Of a stretch of DNA of 64,000 nt, positions 27,198-35,499 are shown piece by piece. The notes under the pieces were generated by a model. It ran no database searches and was not told where the DNA came from. It worked only from the letters and a program-made list of their open reading frames with translations. Made by a program: the position numbers and the translations under genes. Numbering within the stretch: position 1 is the stretch's first letter; every line of letters begins with the position of its first letter. Source of the stretch: CBDCDJ01 sp965215355 (GTDB lineage: Bacteria > Deinococcota > Deinococci > Deinococcales > Trueperaceae); assembly GCA_965215355.1 (NCBI GenBank), contig CBDCDJ010000007.1, positions 1,178,001 through 1,242,000 of the forward strand, in the 5' to 3' direction.

Positions 27198-27273
27198 ACA
27201 TCTAACTTAGCTTAGAGCCGCAACCTTCTTTTGCTATTCATGCAACAATGCCGAGCAAAGCCGTAACTTTGTC

Positions 27274-27292
27274 CCCCTCCTTTTAGGAGGGG
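27274..27292. repeat. REP-like hairpin CCCCTCC-TTTTA-GGAGGGG
   Basis: A 7-bp GC stem with loop TTTTA, 12 bp beyond the IS5-family target duplication. A relative with the same loop, CCTTTCC-TTTTA-GGAAAGG, lies at 50553-50571. Confidence 0.55.
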
Positions 27293-27340
27293 TTAGGGGA
27301 AGTCCGCTTCTGTGACAACCTCCGCAGTGCCTTTACAAAA

Positions 27341-27370
27341 GTAAAGCCCCTCTCAAACAAGGGGCTTTAC
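27341..27370 (-). terminator. Rho-independent terminator of sigA
   Basis: Stem GTAAAGCCCCT/AGGGGCTTTAC (11 bp) followed on the minus strand by TTTTG, 104 bp after the sigA stop. Confidence 0.8.
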
Positions 27371-27473
27371 AGGTCTGTCGGGGGTTGCTGCTAAATACCT
27401 TCAAATTTGAACTGTTGAGTTTAAACCGTTTTCGAACCGTGCCTCGAGCCCGACGCCCAGCTCAAACAGCCGT

Positions 27474-28823
27474 TCAGTCTAAGAAGTCGCGCAGTTTGCG
27501 GGTGCGGCTTTCGTGATACTTGAGCTTGCGCAGCGCTTTGTTTTCAATCTGGCGGATGCGCTCCCGCGTCACGCCGAAGTAAGCGCCGACCTCCTCTAAG
27601 GTGTGCTCGCGCCCGTCGACCAAACCTTTGCGCAGTTTGAGCACCATCGCCTCGCGCTCGTTGAGCTTGTCGAGCGCTTCCTCCAACTCTTCGCTCAAAA
27701 TCGTCTTACTCGCCTGCTCGACCGGGGACTCGACGTTGTCGTCGGGGATGAAGTCGCCGTAGAACGAGTCTTCTTCGTCGCCGATGGGCGTCTCGAGCGA
27801 GAACGGCTCACGGGTGAGCTTGAAAGCTTCTTCGACCTTTTCGGCGGTCCAGTCCGGCCCCATCGCGTCGGCGATTTCCTCGTAAGAGGGCTCGCGCGAC
27901 AGTTCTTGCTGCAAGCGCCGCGAGGCGCGGGTGAGCTTGTTGATGGTCTCGACCATGTGAACCGGAATGCGGATGGTCCGCGACTGGTCGGCGATGGCGC
28001 GGTTGATGGCCTGGCGTATCCACCAGGTCGCGTACGTGCTGAACTTGTAGCGGCGGCGGTACTCGAACTTTTCGACCGCACGAATCAGGCCCTGGTTGCC
28101 CTCCTGGATGAGGTCTAAGAAACTCATGCCGCGCCCGTTGTATTTCTTGGCGATGGACACGACCAGGCGCAGGTTCGCCTCGATGAGGTGTTGCCGGGCG
28201 AGTTCGCCGTCCTCAACGACGCGGCCGAGCGAGCGTTTTTGGCGCTCTGCCAAGGTGTCGGCTTCCTCGTCGAGCCGGGCGCGCGCCGCCTCGCCGTCTT
28301 CGATGCGCCGCGCCAAACTGATTTCCTCTTCGAGCTTGAGGAGGTCGACCTTACCGATTTCTTGCAGGTACTGCCGCACCGGGTCGTTGGTGCGCACCCG
28401 CGAGTCCGACATGGCCTCGGCGCGCGCCTCTAGCTCCTCGCGGTCGGGCTCGTCGCTGAGGTCGTTGATTTCCTCGTCGACGTCCGAATCGACGTCGATT
28501 TCCAGGTCGTCCAAGTCTTCGCCGAAACCCTCCAAGTCCTCTTCGCCCCCGAGGGCGGCGGCGTCGATGACCTCGTCGTCCGCCAGGTCGGCGATGGCGA
28601 TTTCTTTCGAACCGAGGAGTTCCATCAGGTCTTCGAAGTTGGTATTTTCGCTGTCGAGGTCAAGCTCGCCGAGGGCCTTGTTGAAGGCCTCGCTGATTTC
28701 GGCCGTGTCGAGCGTGCCCTCACTCTGTCCGCGCTCGACGAGCGCCTGGATGTGCGGCGACTCGAGCCACACCTGGCTCGCCTGTTCTTCGACCACCTCT
28801 TGCTTTACCTTCGCCTTTGCCAT
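27474..28823 (-). CDS. rpoD: Primary RNA polymerase sigma factor (sigma-70, SigA/RpoD)
   Basis: A 449-residue housekeeping sigma factor. Region 1.2 is DPVRQYLQEIGKVDLLKLEEEISLARRI; region 2 is complete, with the core-binding LDLIQEGNQGLIRAVEKFEY and the -10 melting and reading helix YKFSTYATWWIRQAINRAI; region 3 follows, and region 4.2 has the -35 helix HTLEEVGAYFGVTRERIRQIE. The N-terminal 130 residues are highly acidic (a long Glu/Asp run around 85-125), as in other Deinococcota primary sigmas. GGAGG lies before the ATG. Monocistronic, with its own terminator. Confidence 0.97.
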   Translation of the reverse strand: MAKAKVKQEVVEEQASQVWLESPHIQALVERGQSEGTLDTAEISEAFNKALGELDLDSENTNFEDLMELLGSKEIAIADLADDEVIDAAALGGEEDLEGFGEDLDDLEIDVDSDVDEEINDLSDEPDREELEARAEAMSDSRVRTNDPVRQYLQEIGKVDLLKLEEEISLARRIEDGEAARARLDEEADTLAERQKRSLGRVVEDGELARQHLIEANLRLVVSIAKKYNGRGMSFLDLIQEGNQGLIRAVEKFEYRRRYKFSTYATWWIRQAINRAIADQSRTIRIPVHMVETINKLTRASRRLQQELSREPSYEEIADAMGPDWTAEKVEEAFKLTREPFSLETPIGDEEDSFYGDFIPDDNVESPVEQASKTILSEELEEALDKLNEREAMVLKLRKGLVDGREHTLEEVGAYFGVTRERIRQIENKALRKLKYHESRTRKLRDFLD

Positions 28824-29340
28824 GAAGCCTCCTTCACTGAGGGTCGGCTGGCTCGCCGGTCGACCCCGCTCCTGCTCGGCAGGAATATCAGCCGAACTGT
28901 GTCGTCTTTTGGGGATGGCGGCGTCGCCGAAAAGCTGCGCCCGCTTCCGTCAAACAGCGCTCCAAGCGCCAAGGATAGCACCTTTTTGGGACAGCGCTAG
29001 TCCGCGCTGCCGCTGTGGTCAACTTAACGCCGCTTTGGACTGTTTTGAAAGTTGCACCGTTCAGGGTGGCAGGAGTCGGGATGGCGGGGTTCAAAACGGC
29101 AGGGGTTGGGGTAGCAGTGTGGGCCGCGCTTACGTTTTCCGGACGGACCTCTTGAAGAGTGAGGCGGTGGCGAGCGAAACCTTTGTGCCGGAAACCAAGG
29201 TGAACAAGAATGGCCGTTCGGCCCGCGGAAGAGCGGTGTCTGCGACAAGACTCGCTGTTTTTTTGCGACGACTGGTGCGGCAGCGACAAACTCGAAGACG
29301 CTTATCTGTCGGGCTTGGCGGCGGCCCGGGCTTGGTCCGC
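28824..29340. other. Intergenic region upstream of sigA
   Basis: No gene supported. Bases 29055-29140 on the plus strand are G-rich, with repeated phrases such as GGTGGCAGGAGTCGGG and GGCAGGGGTTGGGG, and could form G-quadruplexes. The sigA promoter should lie here, but I see no convincing -35/-10 pair. Confidence 0.4.
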
Positions 29341-29682
29341 TTAAGCCCTGCTGCCGCTCGGAAAAATAAGAACGAGGTAGTAGAGCACCACCAGGCCGAC
29401 CGGGGCCGACAGGGTGAGGATGGCCAACAGGTCGCGGCGCATGTAAAAAAGCAACCAACCGGCGGCGCTGAAAAGAACGAGGGCCGCCGGATAAAAGAAG
29501 TAAAGCGCGCGCCAAAAGCCCGTCAAGTAGATGTCGACGATTTGCCCCCCGTTGCCGTTCAACAAGGCGATGAGCCCCATCGCCCAGAACAGCAACACAC
29601 CCAAACCTGCCACCTGCAACGCCAGCGAGCTGAACAAAGCCAGGACGCGGTCACCCGTCATATCCGCCGTAGAAGTCTCCAT
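29341..29682 (-). CDS. Small membrane protein of unknown function
   Basis: A 113-residue protein with three strongly hydrophobic segments (about 16-42, 52-77 and 84-107) joined by short loops, one with the sequence LNGNGGQIVD. No family recognised. The reading frame has the base composition of a real gene and a TACCTT box 8 bp before the ATG. It stands between sigA and the MITE-like element, with no obvious partner. Confidence 0.7.
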   Translation of the reverse strand: METSTADMTGDRVLALFSSLALQVAGLGVLLFWAMGLIALLNGNGGQIVDIYLTGFWRALYFFYPAALVLFSAAGWLLFYMRRDLLAILTLSAPVGLVVLYYLVLIFPSGSRA

Positions 29683-29690
29683 AAAAGCTC

Positions 29691-29696
29691 AAGGTA
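29691..29696 (-). promoter_or_regulatory. -10 box TACCTT for the small membrane protein
   Basis: TACCTT ends 8 bp before ATG 29682. Confidence 0.35.
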
Positions 29697-29738
29697 GCAC
29701 ATCCGCAGCTGACGGCTCAGGGACATGTGTCCTACGTG

Positions 29739-29988
29739 CAGGGCTACCACAAAGTCGTTAAGTCGCGTAAATGGGTTCGTCTTTGCGAGCAACAGTCTTC
29801 ACAGGTAATGACTCGGAAAAGCTGAGCATTGGCAAATCGTCGCTACTACCACCGGTTCAAGACTGTTTAGCGTGGCAATGTCCAACCTTTGAAGTGTGCC
29901 GGCAAGGGAGTAGGCGTGAGGTTGCCTCAATGTTTCCGCTCCCTCGCAACGACAAGGTGGAGTGCAAGCTGACTTTACGGTTGCCCTG
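29739..29988. mobile_element. MITE-like element with ISAs1-type ends
   Basis: A 250-bp non-coding element whose ends CAGGGCTACCACAAAGTC and (complement) CAGGGCAACCGTAAAGTC match each other at 15 of 18 bases and closely match the ISAs1-family element at 25088. It is flanked by the perfect 10-bp duplication GTCCTACGTG (29729-29738 and 29989-29998), the length ISAs1 elements make. It contains no transposase remnant I can recognise, so it is a non-autonomous element moved by an ISAs1-type enzyme. Confidence 0.88.
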
Positions 29989-30000
29989 GTCCTACGTGCT

Positions 30001-30044
30001 TGTAGCCAGTAGCTTATAGAAAAAACCACAGGCTACTGGCTACA
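30001..30044 (-). terminator. Hairpin after the acyl-CoA dehydrogenase gene
   Basis: A perfect 13-bp stem TGTAGCCAGTAGC/GCTACTGGCTACA with an 18-base loop, 14 bp beyond the stop. No T-run after the stem on the minus strand. Confidence 0.55.
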
Positions 30045-30057
30045 AACTACTGGCCTT

Positions 30058-31416
30058 TTACACGAAGGCGCTAAAGCCCGTAATCGCCCGGCCGACGACG
30101 AGGGTGTTGATCTCGTTGGTGCCTTCGTAGGAGTAAATCGCCTCGGTGTCGCAGAAAAACCGGGCGACGTGGTTGTCCAGCAGGATGCCCTTGCCGCCGA
30201 AGATTTCGCGCGCCCGCGCCACCACGTCGCGGCAGCGCGCGGCGGTGAAGACCTTGGCGAGCGAGGCGTGCTCGTCGCGCATTTCGCCGGCGTCTTGCAT
30301 CCGGGACAAGCGGATGCACAGGTGCTGCATCGCCGTCACGTCGCCGAGCATACTGACCAGGTGGTTTTGAATGAGCTGAAAGTTGCCGATGGGTTTGCCG
30401 AACTGTTCGCGGGTTTGGGCGTAGTGGAGCGCTTTTTCGTACGCGCCCATGGCCGCCCCGACACCCTGCCAGGCCACGCCCGCACGGGTCATACGGAGCA
30501 CGTCGGCGGTGGTGCGGAACGAATTCGCGTTTTGAAGCCGGTGCGTTTCGGGCACGCGGCACTCCTTGAGCGTGATGTGCCCGTTCTCGACGGCGCGCAG
30601 GGCGATTTTGCCCATGATTTTTTCGACGCTGTAACCGGGCGTGTCGGTCTCGACGATAAAGCCCTTGACCTCGCCGCCCTCCACGTCCCTGGCCCACACG
30701 ATGACGATGTCGCTGAAGGTGCTGTTGCCGATCCAGTATTTTTCGCCGTTCAATACCCAGGTGTCGCCGTCGCGGCGGCAGGTCGTGGTGAGGCCTCCGG
30801 CGACGCCGGAACCCACCTGCGGCTCGGTCAAAGCGAACGCGCCGATGATGTCCAGCTCGCGCAATTTCGGCAACCAGTGCGCGCGCTGTTCGTCGCTGCC
30901 GCCGACCAAAACCGAGAGCATGGCGAGCCCCGAGTGGACGCCGAAAAAAGTCGCCGTCGACACGTCGACGCGGGCCATCTCGAGCGTGGCAATCCCTTCC
31001 AACACGGCCGCGTCCGCCACGCGGCTGCCGTCTTTGTTGTAGAGCTTGCCGATGAGGTCGAGTTCGCGGAACTTCGGAATGAGTTGTTGGGGGAACTCGT
31101 CGCGCGACCAGTAGTCGTTGATGACGGGCTCGACCTCGCGCTCCATAAAGGCGCGCACCGCCAGCTGCACCTCGCGCTGCGACGCGGTGAGGGTGCTGCC
31201 GAGGCCGTAAAAGTCGCCGTCGACCGCGGGCAGGGTTTTAGGTTTGCGAGCTTTGCTCATCTTCAGCAGCGCGGCCAAGGAGGCTTCGTCGAGCGACGAA
31301 ACCAGCTCGACGAGTTCGTTCAGGTCGACCTTCTCGGCGAGCTTGCCGAGTTTGGACAGGTCCATGCCGTTCAGCAGCTTCATGGCGGTGCCCATGTCTT
31401 TCAGTCCTAGTGCCAT
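30058..31416 (-). CDS. Acyl-CoA dehydrogenase (glutaryl-CoA/short-chain type)
   Basis: A 452-residue flavoenzyme that removes two hydrogens from an acyl-CoA, the first step of beta-oxidation. The family motifs are present: ALTEPQVGSGVAGGLTTT and YWIGNSTFSDIVIVWAR around FAD, YAQTREQFGKPIGNFQL, and YSYEGTNEINTLVVGRA, which carries the catalytic Glu at the position used in glutaryl-CoA dehydrogenases. The first 65 residues form an extra Leu/Lys-rich helical extension. ATG 31416 is chosen because GGGAG lies 6 bp upstream; an ATG two codons earlier has no spacing. It follows fadD by 36 bp in one operon. Confidence 0.93.
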   Translation of the reverse strand: MALGLKDMGTAMKLLNGMDLSKLGKLAEKVDLNELVELVSSLDEASLAALLKMSKARKPKTLPAVDGDFYGLGSTLTASQREVQLAVRAFMEREVEPVINDYWSRDEFPQQLIPKFRELDLIGKLYNKDGSRVADAAVLEGIATLEMARVDVSTATFFGVHSGLAMLSVLVGGSDEQRAHWLPKLRELDIIGAFALTEPQVGSGVAGGLTTTCRRDGDTWVLNGEKYWIGNSTFSDIVIVWARDVEGGEVKGFIVETDTPGYSVEKIMGKIALRAVENGHITLKECRVPETHRLQNANSFRTTADVLRMTRAGVAWQGVGAAMGAYEKALHYAQTREQFGKPIGNFQLIQNHLVSMLGDVTAMQHLCIRLSRMQDAGEMRDEHASLAKVFTAARCRDVVARAREIFGGKGILLDNHVARFFCDTEAIYSYEGTNEINTLVVGRAITGFSAFV

Positions 31417-31452
31417 TTTCATCTCCCAGTTAGGGGTGTGGTTGGCGACGGG

Positions 31453-33351
31453 TTACAGGTCGACGACCACACCCGCCTCTATCCCCTCACCCCGACCATA
31501 AAGCGCGACCAGGTAGGGTTTGTAGGTCTCCAACACCTTTTGCCGCTTGACGCTCATCTTGGGCGTGAGCAGGCCGTTTTCCAGGCTCACTTCCCCGAGG
31601 ACGAGCGCGATTTTTTTGACGTTCGACCAGTGCGGCAACGCAGCGTTGGCCTCGCTCAGGAGGGTTTTGAAGCGCGCCTGCACCGGCGCTTGCTCGAGGG
31701 CCGCCGCGTCGTTCTGTCCTGTCAGCGACAGCAGCGCCTCCGGGTTGACGAACAGCAGCGCGCCGCAGTATTTTTCGCCTTCGCCCACCACCAGCGCGGT
31801 GTCGACGAGCGGGTCGGCCTCGAGGCGTTCTTCTAAGGGCTGCGGCATCACGTACTTGCCGGTCGAGAGCTTGAACAGGTTTTTGAGGCGGCCGGTGATG
31901 CGCAAGTAGCCGTCCACGGTCATCTCGCCCTGGTCGCCCGTGTGGAACCAGCCGCCTTCGTCTAAAACCTCGGCGGTTTTTTCGGGGTTTTTGTAGTAGC
32001 CCTTCATCACGTGGGGGCCGCGGGTGAGGATTTCCTTGTCCTCGCCAAACTTGATTTCGACGCCCGCCAGGGTTGGGCCGACCGTGCCGGCCTTGTTGTG
32101 GTCGGGGCGGTTGTAGGCGATGACGGGACTCGTCTCGGTAAGGCCGTAGCCCTGCAACACGGTCACGCCCGCCGCGCCGAAGGTGTTGACGAGTTCAGCG
32201 CGCAACGCCGCCCCGCCAACGATAATCGTGCGGATGTCGCCGCCCAGGGCCTCGCGCCACTTTGAAAACACGAGCCGGTCGGCCACGCCGAGTTGCAGGG
32301 CGTACAGGCCGCTCGGTTGAACTTCGACGTCGTAGCGGTCGGCGAGTTCCAAAGACCAGTCGAACAGCCGCCGCTTGACGCCCGTCAAACCTTGCCCGGT
32401 CGCCAAGATGCGCTCGAACGCTTTTTCCAGCACGCGCGGCACCGCGGCGAAGAAGGTCGGCTTGACCTCTTTGAGATCGTCGCGCAACGTGTCCGGCGTG
32501 CTGAAGTAGACCGACGCGCCGGCCCACATGAGGCAGTAGTGGAGGGTCCGCGCGAAGATGTGCGTCAAGGGCAAAAACGACAGCGCGGTCTCGCCGCCGG
32601 AGCCGTAGCGAAAACTTTTCAAACCGGTCATCGCGGCGACGGCGTTCGAAGAGATGTTTTCGTGCGTCAGCATCACGCCTTTGGGCAGTCCGGTGGTGCC
32701 CGAGGTGTAAATCAGCGTCGCCACGTCGTCGGCGCGAATTTGGACGCGGAGCAGCTCGAGCTTGCCCGCCGCGTCGTCCGTTTGCCCCCTGGCTGTCAGG
32801 TCGTCGAAGGTGCGCAGGTCGACGCCGTCCGGCAGCATTACGCCGGCCGTCGGCGTCGCCCACAGGACGACGGTCGTCACTTGCGTTTCGGGCAACAACC
32901 CGGCGATGTCTTTCAACAAAGTCTCGTCCGAGCAGAGCAAAACCCGGCTTTCGGTCTCGTCCAGGATGTGCTTGACCGCGTCGGGCGTGTGGGTCAGGTA
33001 GACGGGCACGTCGACCAAACCCGCCAGCAGACAGGCCATGTCGCCCAGGCAAAACGACACGTCGCTGTGCATGTAGAGTGCGACGCGGTCGCCCCGCGTG
33101 AGCCCCAAGTCGCCCAAACCCAGCGCCAGCGCCTCGGCCTGGGCGCGGAACTGGCGGCTCGAGAGCGTCGCCCAACCGTCCCCCAGGCGCTGGTTGAGGG
33201 CTTCTGGGTTGTCGTGGTGCTCGCAGGCCTCGTCCAGCAGCGACACGAGCGTGCGACCCAGCACGACCTTGCCGCTGTCGATTGGAGCCGTGTAAACCGT
33301 TTCTGGCCGAGGCGGGACCCACGCTGCCGAGGTGCCGGTAACTTGGTGCAT
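31453..33351 (-). CDS. fadD: Long-chain acyl-CoA synthetase
   Basis: A 632-residue AMP-forming ligase that activates fatty acids to acyl-CoA before oxidation by the enzyme encoded downstream. The P-loop-like motif is YTSGTTGLPKG, the adenine motif GYGLTETSPVIAYN, and the hinge region DEGGWFHTGDQGEMTVDGYLRITGRLKNLFKLSTGKYV is complete. It resembles the FadD15-like branch of membrane-associated synthetases. AAGGAG lies 7 bp before the ATG. Transcription starts from the promoter at 33394-33422, with an AT palindrome just downstream that may bind a repressor. Confidence 0.95.
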   Translation of the reverse strand: MHQVTGTSAAWVPPRPETVYTAPIDSGKVVLGRTLVSLLDEACEHHDNPEALNQRLGDGWATLSSRQFRAQAEALALGLGDLGLTRGDRVALYMHSDVSFCLGDMACLLAGLVDVPVYLTHTPDAVKHILDETESRVLLCSDETLLKDIAGLLPETQVTTVVLWATPTAGVMLPDGVDLRTFDDLTARGQTDDAAGKLELLRVQIRADDVATLIYTSGTTGLPKGVMLTHENISSNAVAAMTGLKSFRYGSGGETALSFLPLTHIFARTLHYCLMWAGASVYFSTPDTLRDDLKEVKPTFFAAVPRVLEKAFERILATGQGLTGVKRRLFDWSLELADRYDVEVQPSGLYALQLGVADRLVFSKWREALGGDIRTIIVGGAALRAELVNTFGAAGVTVLQGYGLTETSPVIAYNRPDHNKAGTVGPTLAGVEIKFGEDKEILTRGPHVMKGYYKNPEKTAEVLDEGGWFHTGDQGEMTVDGYLRITGRLKNLFKLSTGKYVMPQPLEERLEADPLVDTALVVGEGEKYCGALLFVNPEALLSLTGQNDAAALEQAPVQARFKTLLSEANAALPHWSNVKKIALVLGEVSLENGLLTPKMSVKRQKVLETYKPYLVALYGRGEGIEAGVVVDL

Positions 33352-33372
33352 CGCGTCTCCTTCGGGCTCGCG

Positions 33373-33382
33373 TAAAATTTTA
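33373..33382. promoter_or_regulatory. Palindrome TAAAATTTTA in the fadD leader
   Basis: A 10-bp perfect palindrome, within an imperfect longer dyad ending in CTCG/CGAG, between the fadD promoter and its ribosome-binding site. Position suits an operator for a TetR-type fatty-acid regulator; none is encoded here. Confidence 0.35.
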
Positions 33383-33393
33383 TACCGAGTACA

Positions 33394-33422
33394 AGTTTAG
33401 CACAGGTCGCGGTAGTCGACAA
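33394..33422 (-). promoter_or_regulatory. Promoter of the fadD operon
   Basis: TTGTCG, 17 bp, TAAACT on the minus strand, giving a leader of about 36 nt with a Shine-Dalgarno. Confidence 0.6.
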
Positions 33423-33441
33423 CGAATCGGCACACCGGCGG

Positions 33442-33659
33442 TAGGACAACCGCAAATTAGTTTTCATCTACTGTCGCTAGAATCGTCGCTAGCGTTCACG
33501 TAGCCGGGCGTAGCCCTGAGGGAAGCTCTGAGGCAACCTCGTGCACACCACACTGTCAGCGCACTTCGAACCTTGGAGATTGCCGCGCATTCGAGCCTGC
33601 TTCACGTTCGCAGAGGACAAACCGGTTTGCGCGGCTTGGACGTGTTTGCGGTAACCCTG
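33442..33659. mobile_element. Diverged second copy of the MITE-like element
   Basis: A 218-bp non-coding stretch that aligns to the reverse complement of the element at 29739: both contain GAGGCAACCTC, about 20 bases later CACTTC with the same spacing to ATTGCC, and a matching last 50 bases (TCGCA..TTT.CGCG.CTT..CG..TTG.GGTA.CCCTG). Its ends TAGGACAACCGCAAA and (complement) CAGGGTTACCGCAAA retain the ISAs1-type pattern. No flanking duplication survives, so it is an older insertion. The 100 bp to the next gene hold nothing I can name. Confidence 0.75.
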
Positions 33660-33756
33660 TCATTGAGAGCCGGTCGAGGCGAACCTCCACCGGTCGTTTG
33701 ACACAAAACTGACGTTTAGGTACTTTTGGCTTGCTCCTCGAGCGCCTCCTCCCCAC

Positions 33757-35061
33757 TCACCGGCTCCAAAAAGCCATGTCCCCTTCCGCCACGGGCGTGA
33801 CGGTGCCGTCCAAGCCGACGACGACGACGCGCAAGGTGGGCGTTTCCAGGTCGAGGTCGATGGCGGGCAGCACGAGGGCGTCGCTTTCGGGCGACCACAA
33901 GCTGTGGCTGAGCGCGTACTGGTCGAAAAACGGCAAAAACTGCGCCACGAACTGCGGGCTCGGGGCGAAGCTCGTCAGCAGGCGCTCGCTCCTCGCCGCG
34001 ACGTCGACGAGGTACACGTCCAGGATTAAGGGGCGACGCTGCGTGCGCTGGGCTACAAGCGTCTCGGTCGCTGACGTTTCGCCCTGTAGCTTACTTCTCA
34101 ATTCACGCGGCGACCCGGCCAGGTCGCCGCCGCCGGACCTGCGGGGCGTGAAGTAGGCGATGTAAGAACCGTCCGGCGACCAGAAAAAAGCGACCGCCGG
34201 TTTTTGGGTGAGGGGCTCGAGCAGACCCGTTTCCGCGTCCAAAAGGCGCAGCGGCCCGAAAGTGCTCGGGACGTTTTCGGCGGGACTGATGAAAGCGAGT
34301 TCGTCCGCCGCCGGGCTCCAGCTCAACGAGGCGAAGCCCTCGTGCGCGACCTCGCGCTCGACGTCTAAATCTTGGCCCGAGTCGGAGCCCGGCCGACCTC
34401 GAACGACGACCCGCGCGCCGCGGGCGGGGTCGACGGTCCCGTAGGCCAGGTAGCGCCCGCTCGGCGCGATGCCCGGCGCTTGAAAACGCCCGGGTGGCGC
34501 TAGATTCTCGTCCAGCGTGTCCCGCACCCGGCTGGTAAAGCCGAGCCGCGCGGCGTCGCCCGACCCGTTCGTGTGGATGAACAAGCCCTGCCCGTCGCTC
34601 GTCCACTGCCAGTAAAAAGGCGACCCCGTCGCGAGCAGCCGGCTGCCTGCACCGCTTGGCGGCGTGGTGTACATGCCGATGCCCGCCGCCGCGTCGTTCG
34701 CCAGAAAACCGACGGTTTCACCGTCGGGTGCCCAGTAAAGGTAAAAGGGAGGCTGGCTCGAGCTGCGGTAAAGCTCCTCGGCCGCTCCGCCGCCGACGTC
34801 CTCCAAAACGGTGATAAACCCGCCGGAGGCGTCCGCGCCGAGCACGGCCACACGGGAGCCGTCCGGCGACCAAGCCGGAAACTGAAAACGCTGGTCGCCC
34901 GCGGTGAGCACGCGCGGCTCGGAGCCGTCGGGCGCGACCGTCGCGACTTGACCCTGCAGCGTGACGTAGGCGATACGGCCGGTTTGGGCGGCGACCTGCC
35001 CGTAGGCGACCAAACCCAGAGCAGCCAAAACCGGAGCGAGTCCGGCAAGCAGTTTTGTCAT
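33757..35061 (-). CDS. Exported TolB-like beta-propeller protein
   Basis: A 434-residue protein with a signal peptide ending near AYGQVAAQ and several TolB/WD40-like blades marked by PAWSPDGSRVAVL, LYWAPDGETVGFL, LSWSPAADELAFI, FFWSPDGSYIAYF and HSLWSPESDALVL. This arrangement forms a six-bladed propeller that usually binds partner proteins or peptides in the periplasm. No catalytic residues are recognisable. A TAAACT box 6 bp before the ATG supports the start. The GldC-like gene lies 68 bp upstream on the same strand but has its own -10 box. Confidence 0.85.
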   Translation of the reverse strand: MTKLLAGLAPVLAALGLVAYGQVAAQTGRIAYVTLQGQVATVAPDGSEPRVLTAGDQRFQFPAWSPDGSRVAVLGADASGGFITVLEDVGGGAAEELYRSSSQPPFYLYWAPDGETVGFLANDAAAGIGMYTTPPSGAGSRLLATGSPFYWQWTSDGQGLFIHTNGSGDAARLGFTSRVRDTLDENLAPPGRFQAPGIAPSGRYLAYGTVDPARGARVVVRGRPGSDSGQDLDVEREVAHEGFASLSWSPAADELAFISPAENVPSTFGPLRLLDAETGLLEPLTQKPAVAFFWSPDGSYIAYFTPRRSGGGDLAGSPRELRSKLQGETSATETLVAQRTQRRPLILDVYLVDVAARSERLLTSFAPSPQFVAQFLPFFDQYALSHSLWSPESDALVLPAIDLDLETPTLRVVVVGLDGTVTPVAEGDMAFWSR

Positions 35062-35067
35062 CCGTCG

Positions 35068-35073
35068 AGTTTA
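35068..35073 (-). promoter_or_regulatory. -10 box TAAACT for the TolB-like gene
   Basis: TAAACT ends 6 bp before ATG 35061. Confidence 0.5.
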
Positions 35074-35129
35074 GCAGGGCGGGACGGGGCTGACAGCGGC
35101 TCAGCTTCCGCTTGAGGGTTCAACCCGGG

Positions 35130-35486
35130 TCAGCTATCCACCTTGCGGCGCTCGGCCTGGGCGGCTTTTTCAGCGAACTCTCGAGCGAACATCTTCATGT
35201 CGGCCATGAGGGAAGCGTTGTTGGTCGCCGTTTTGTAGGTGTCGGCCATCGAGAGGAGCGTCTGGAAGAAGAAGTCGTTCATGTCCTCGACGCTCATGTC
35301 TTTGGTCCACAGGTCGATGCGGAGGCTGTTTCTGGCCCGGGGGTCCCACAGGGCCAAGATCATCGCCTTGGCCGCTTGCAGACCCGGCTCGGGCGCGTCG
35401 TCGGCCTCCCAACGAATAGCGGTGACGCCCTCGTCGTCCATGTCTACCGCCAAGCGAATTTCACTCGTTTTCGTAGCAGGTGCCAT
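35130..35486 (-). CDS. GldC-like gliding-motility-associated protein
   Basis: A 118-residue soluble protein resembling GldC of Bacteroidota throughout: SEIRLAVDMDDEGVTAIRWEADDA, then AKAMILALWDPRARNSLRIDLWTKDMSVEDMNDFFFQTLLSMADTY, the most conserved GldC block, and a helical C-terminus. GldC contributes to, but is not essential for, gliding in Flavobacterium; its biochemical role is unknown. No other gliding or type IX secretion gene is in the window. ATG 35486 is chosen because of a TAAACT box 7 bp upstream; the frame continues upstream without a good start. Confidence 0.8.
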   Translation of the reverse strand: MAPATKTSEIRLAVDMDDEGVTAIRWEADDAPEPGLQAAKAMILALWDPRARNSLRIDLWTKDMSVEDMNDFFFQTLLSMADTYKTATNNASLMADMKMFAREFAEKAAQAERRKVDS

Positions 35487-35493
35487 ACGACTC

Positions 35494-35499
35494 AGTTTA
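35494..35499 (-). promoter_or_regulatory. -10 box TAAACT for the GldC-like gene
   Basis: TAAACT ends 7 bp before ATG 35486. Confidence 0.5.

Larger units (their letters stand above)
25010..27252 (-). mobile_element. IS5-family insertion sequence (IS903 type), interrupted by an ISAs1-family element
   Basis: Terminal inverted repeats GGCTTTGTTGCATGAA (left) and GGCATTGTTGCATGAA (right, complement) differ at one base. The 9-bp target duplication GAGCAAAGC flanks it at 25001-25009 and 27253-27261; IS903-type elements are known to duplicate 9 bp. Without the nested element and its duplication the IS is 1052 bp, the normal size. It lies between the GNAT gene and the sigA terminator and damages no host gene. 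Confidence 0.95.

Noticed and set aside
29729..33669. The two MITE-like elements as ends of one composite transposon carrying fadD and the dehydrogenase gene
   Set aside because: The outer flanks share no duplication, and the left copy has its own perfect duplication on both sides, so it inserted by itself.
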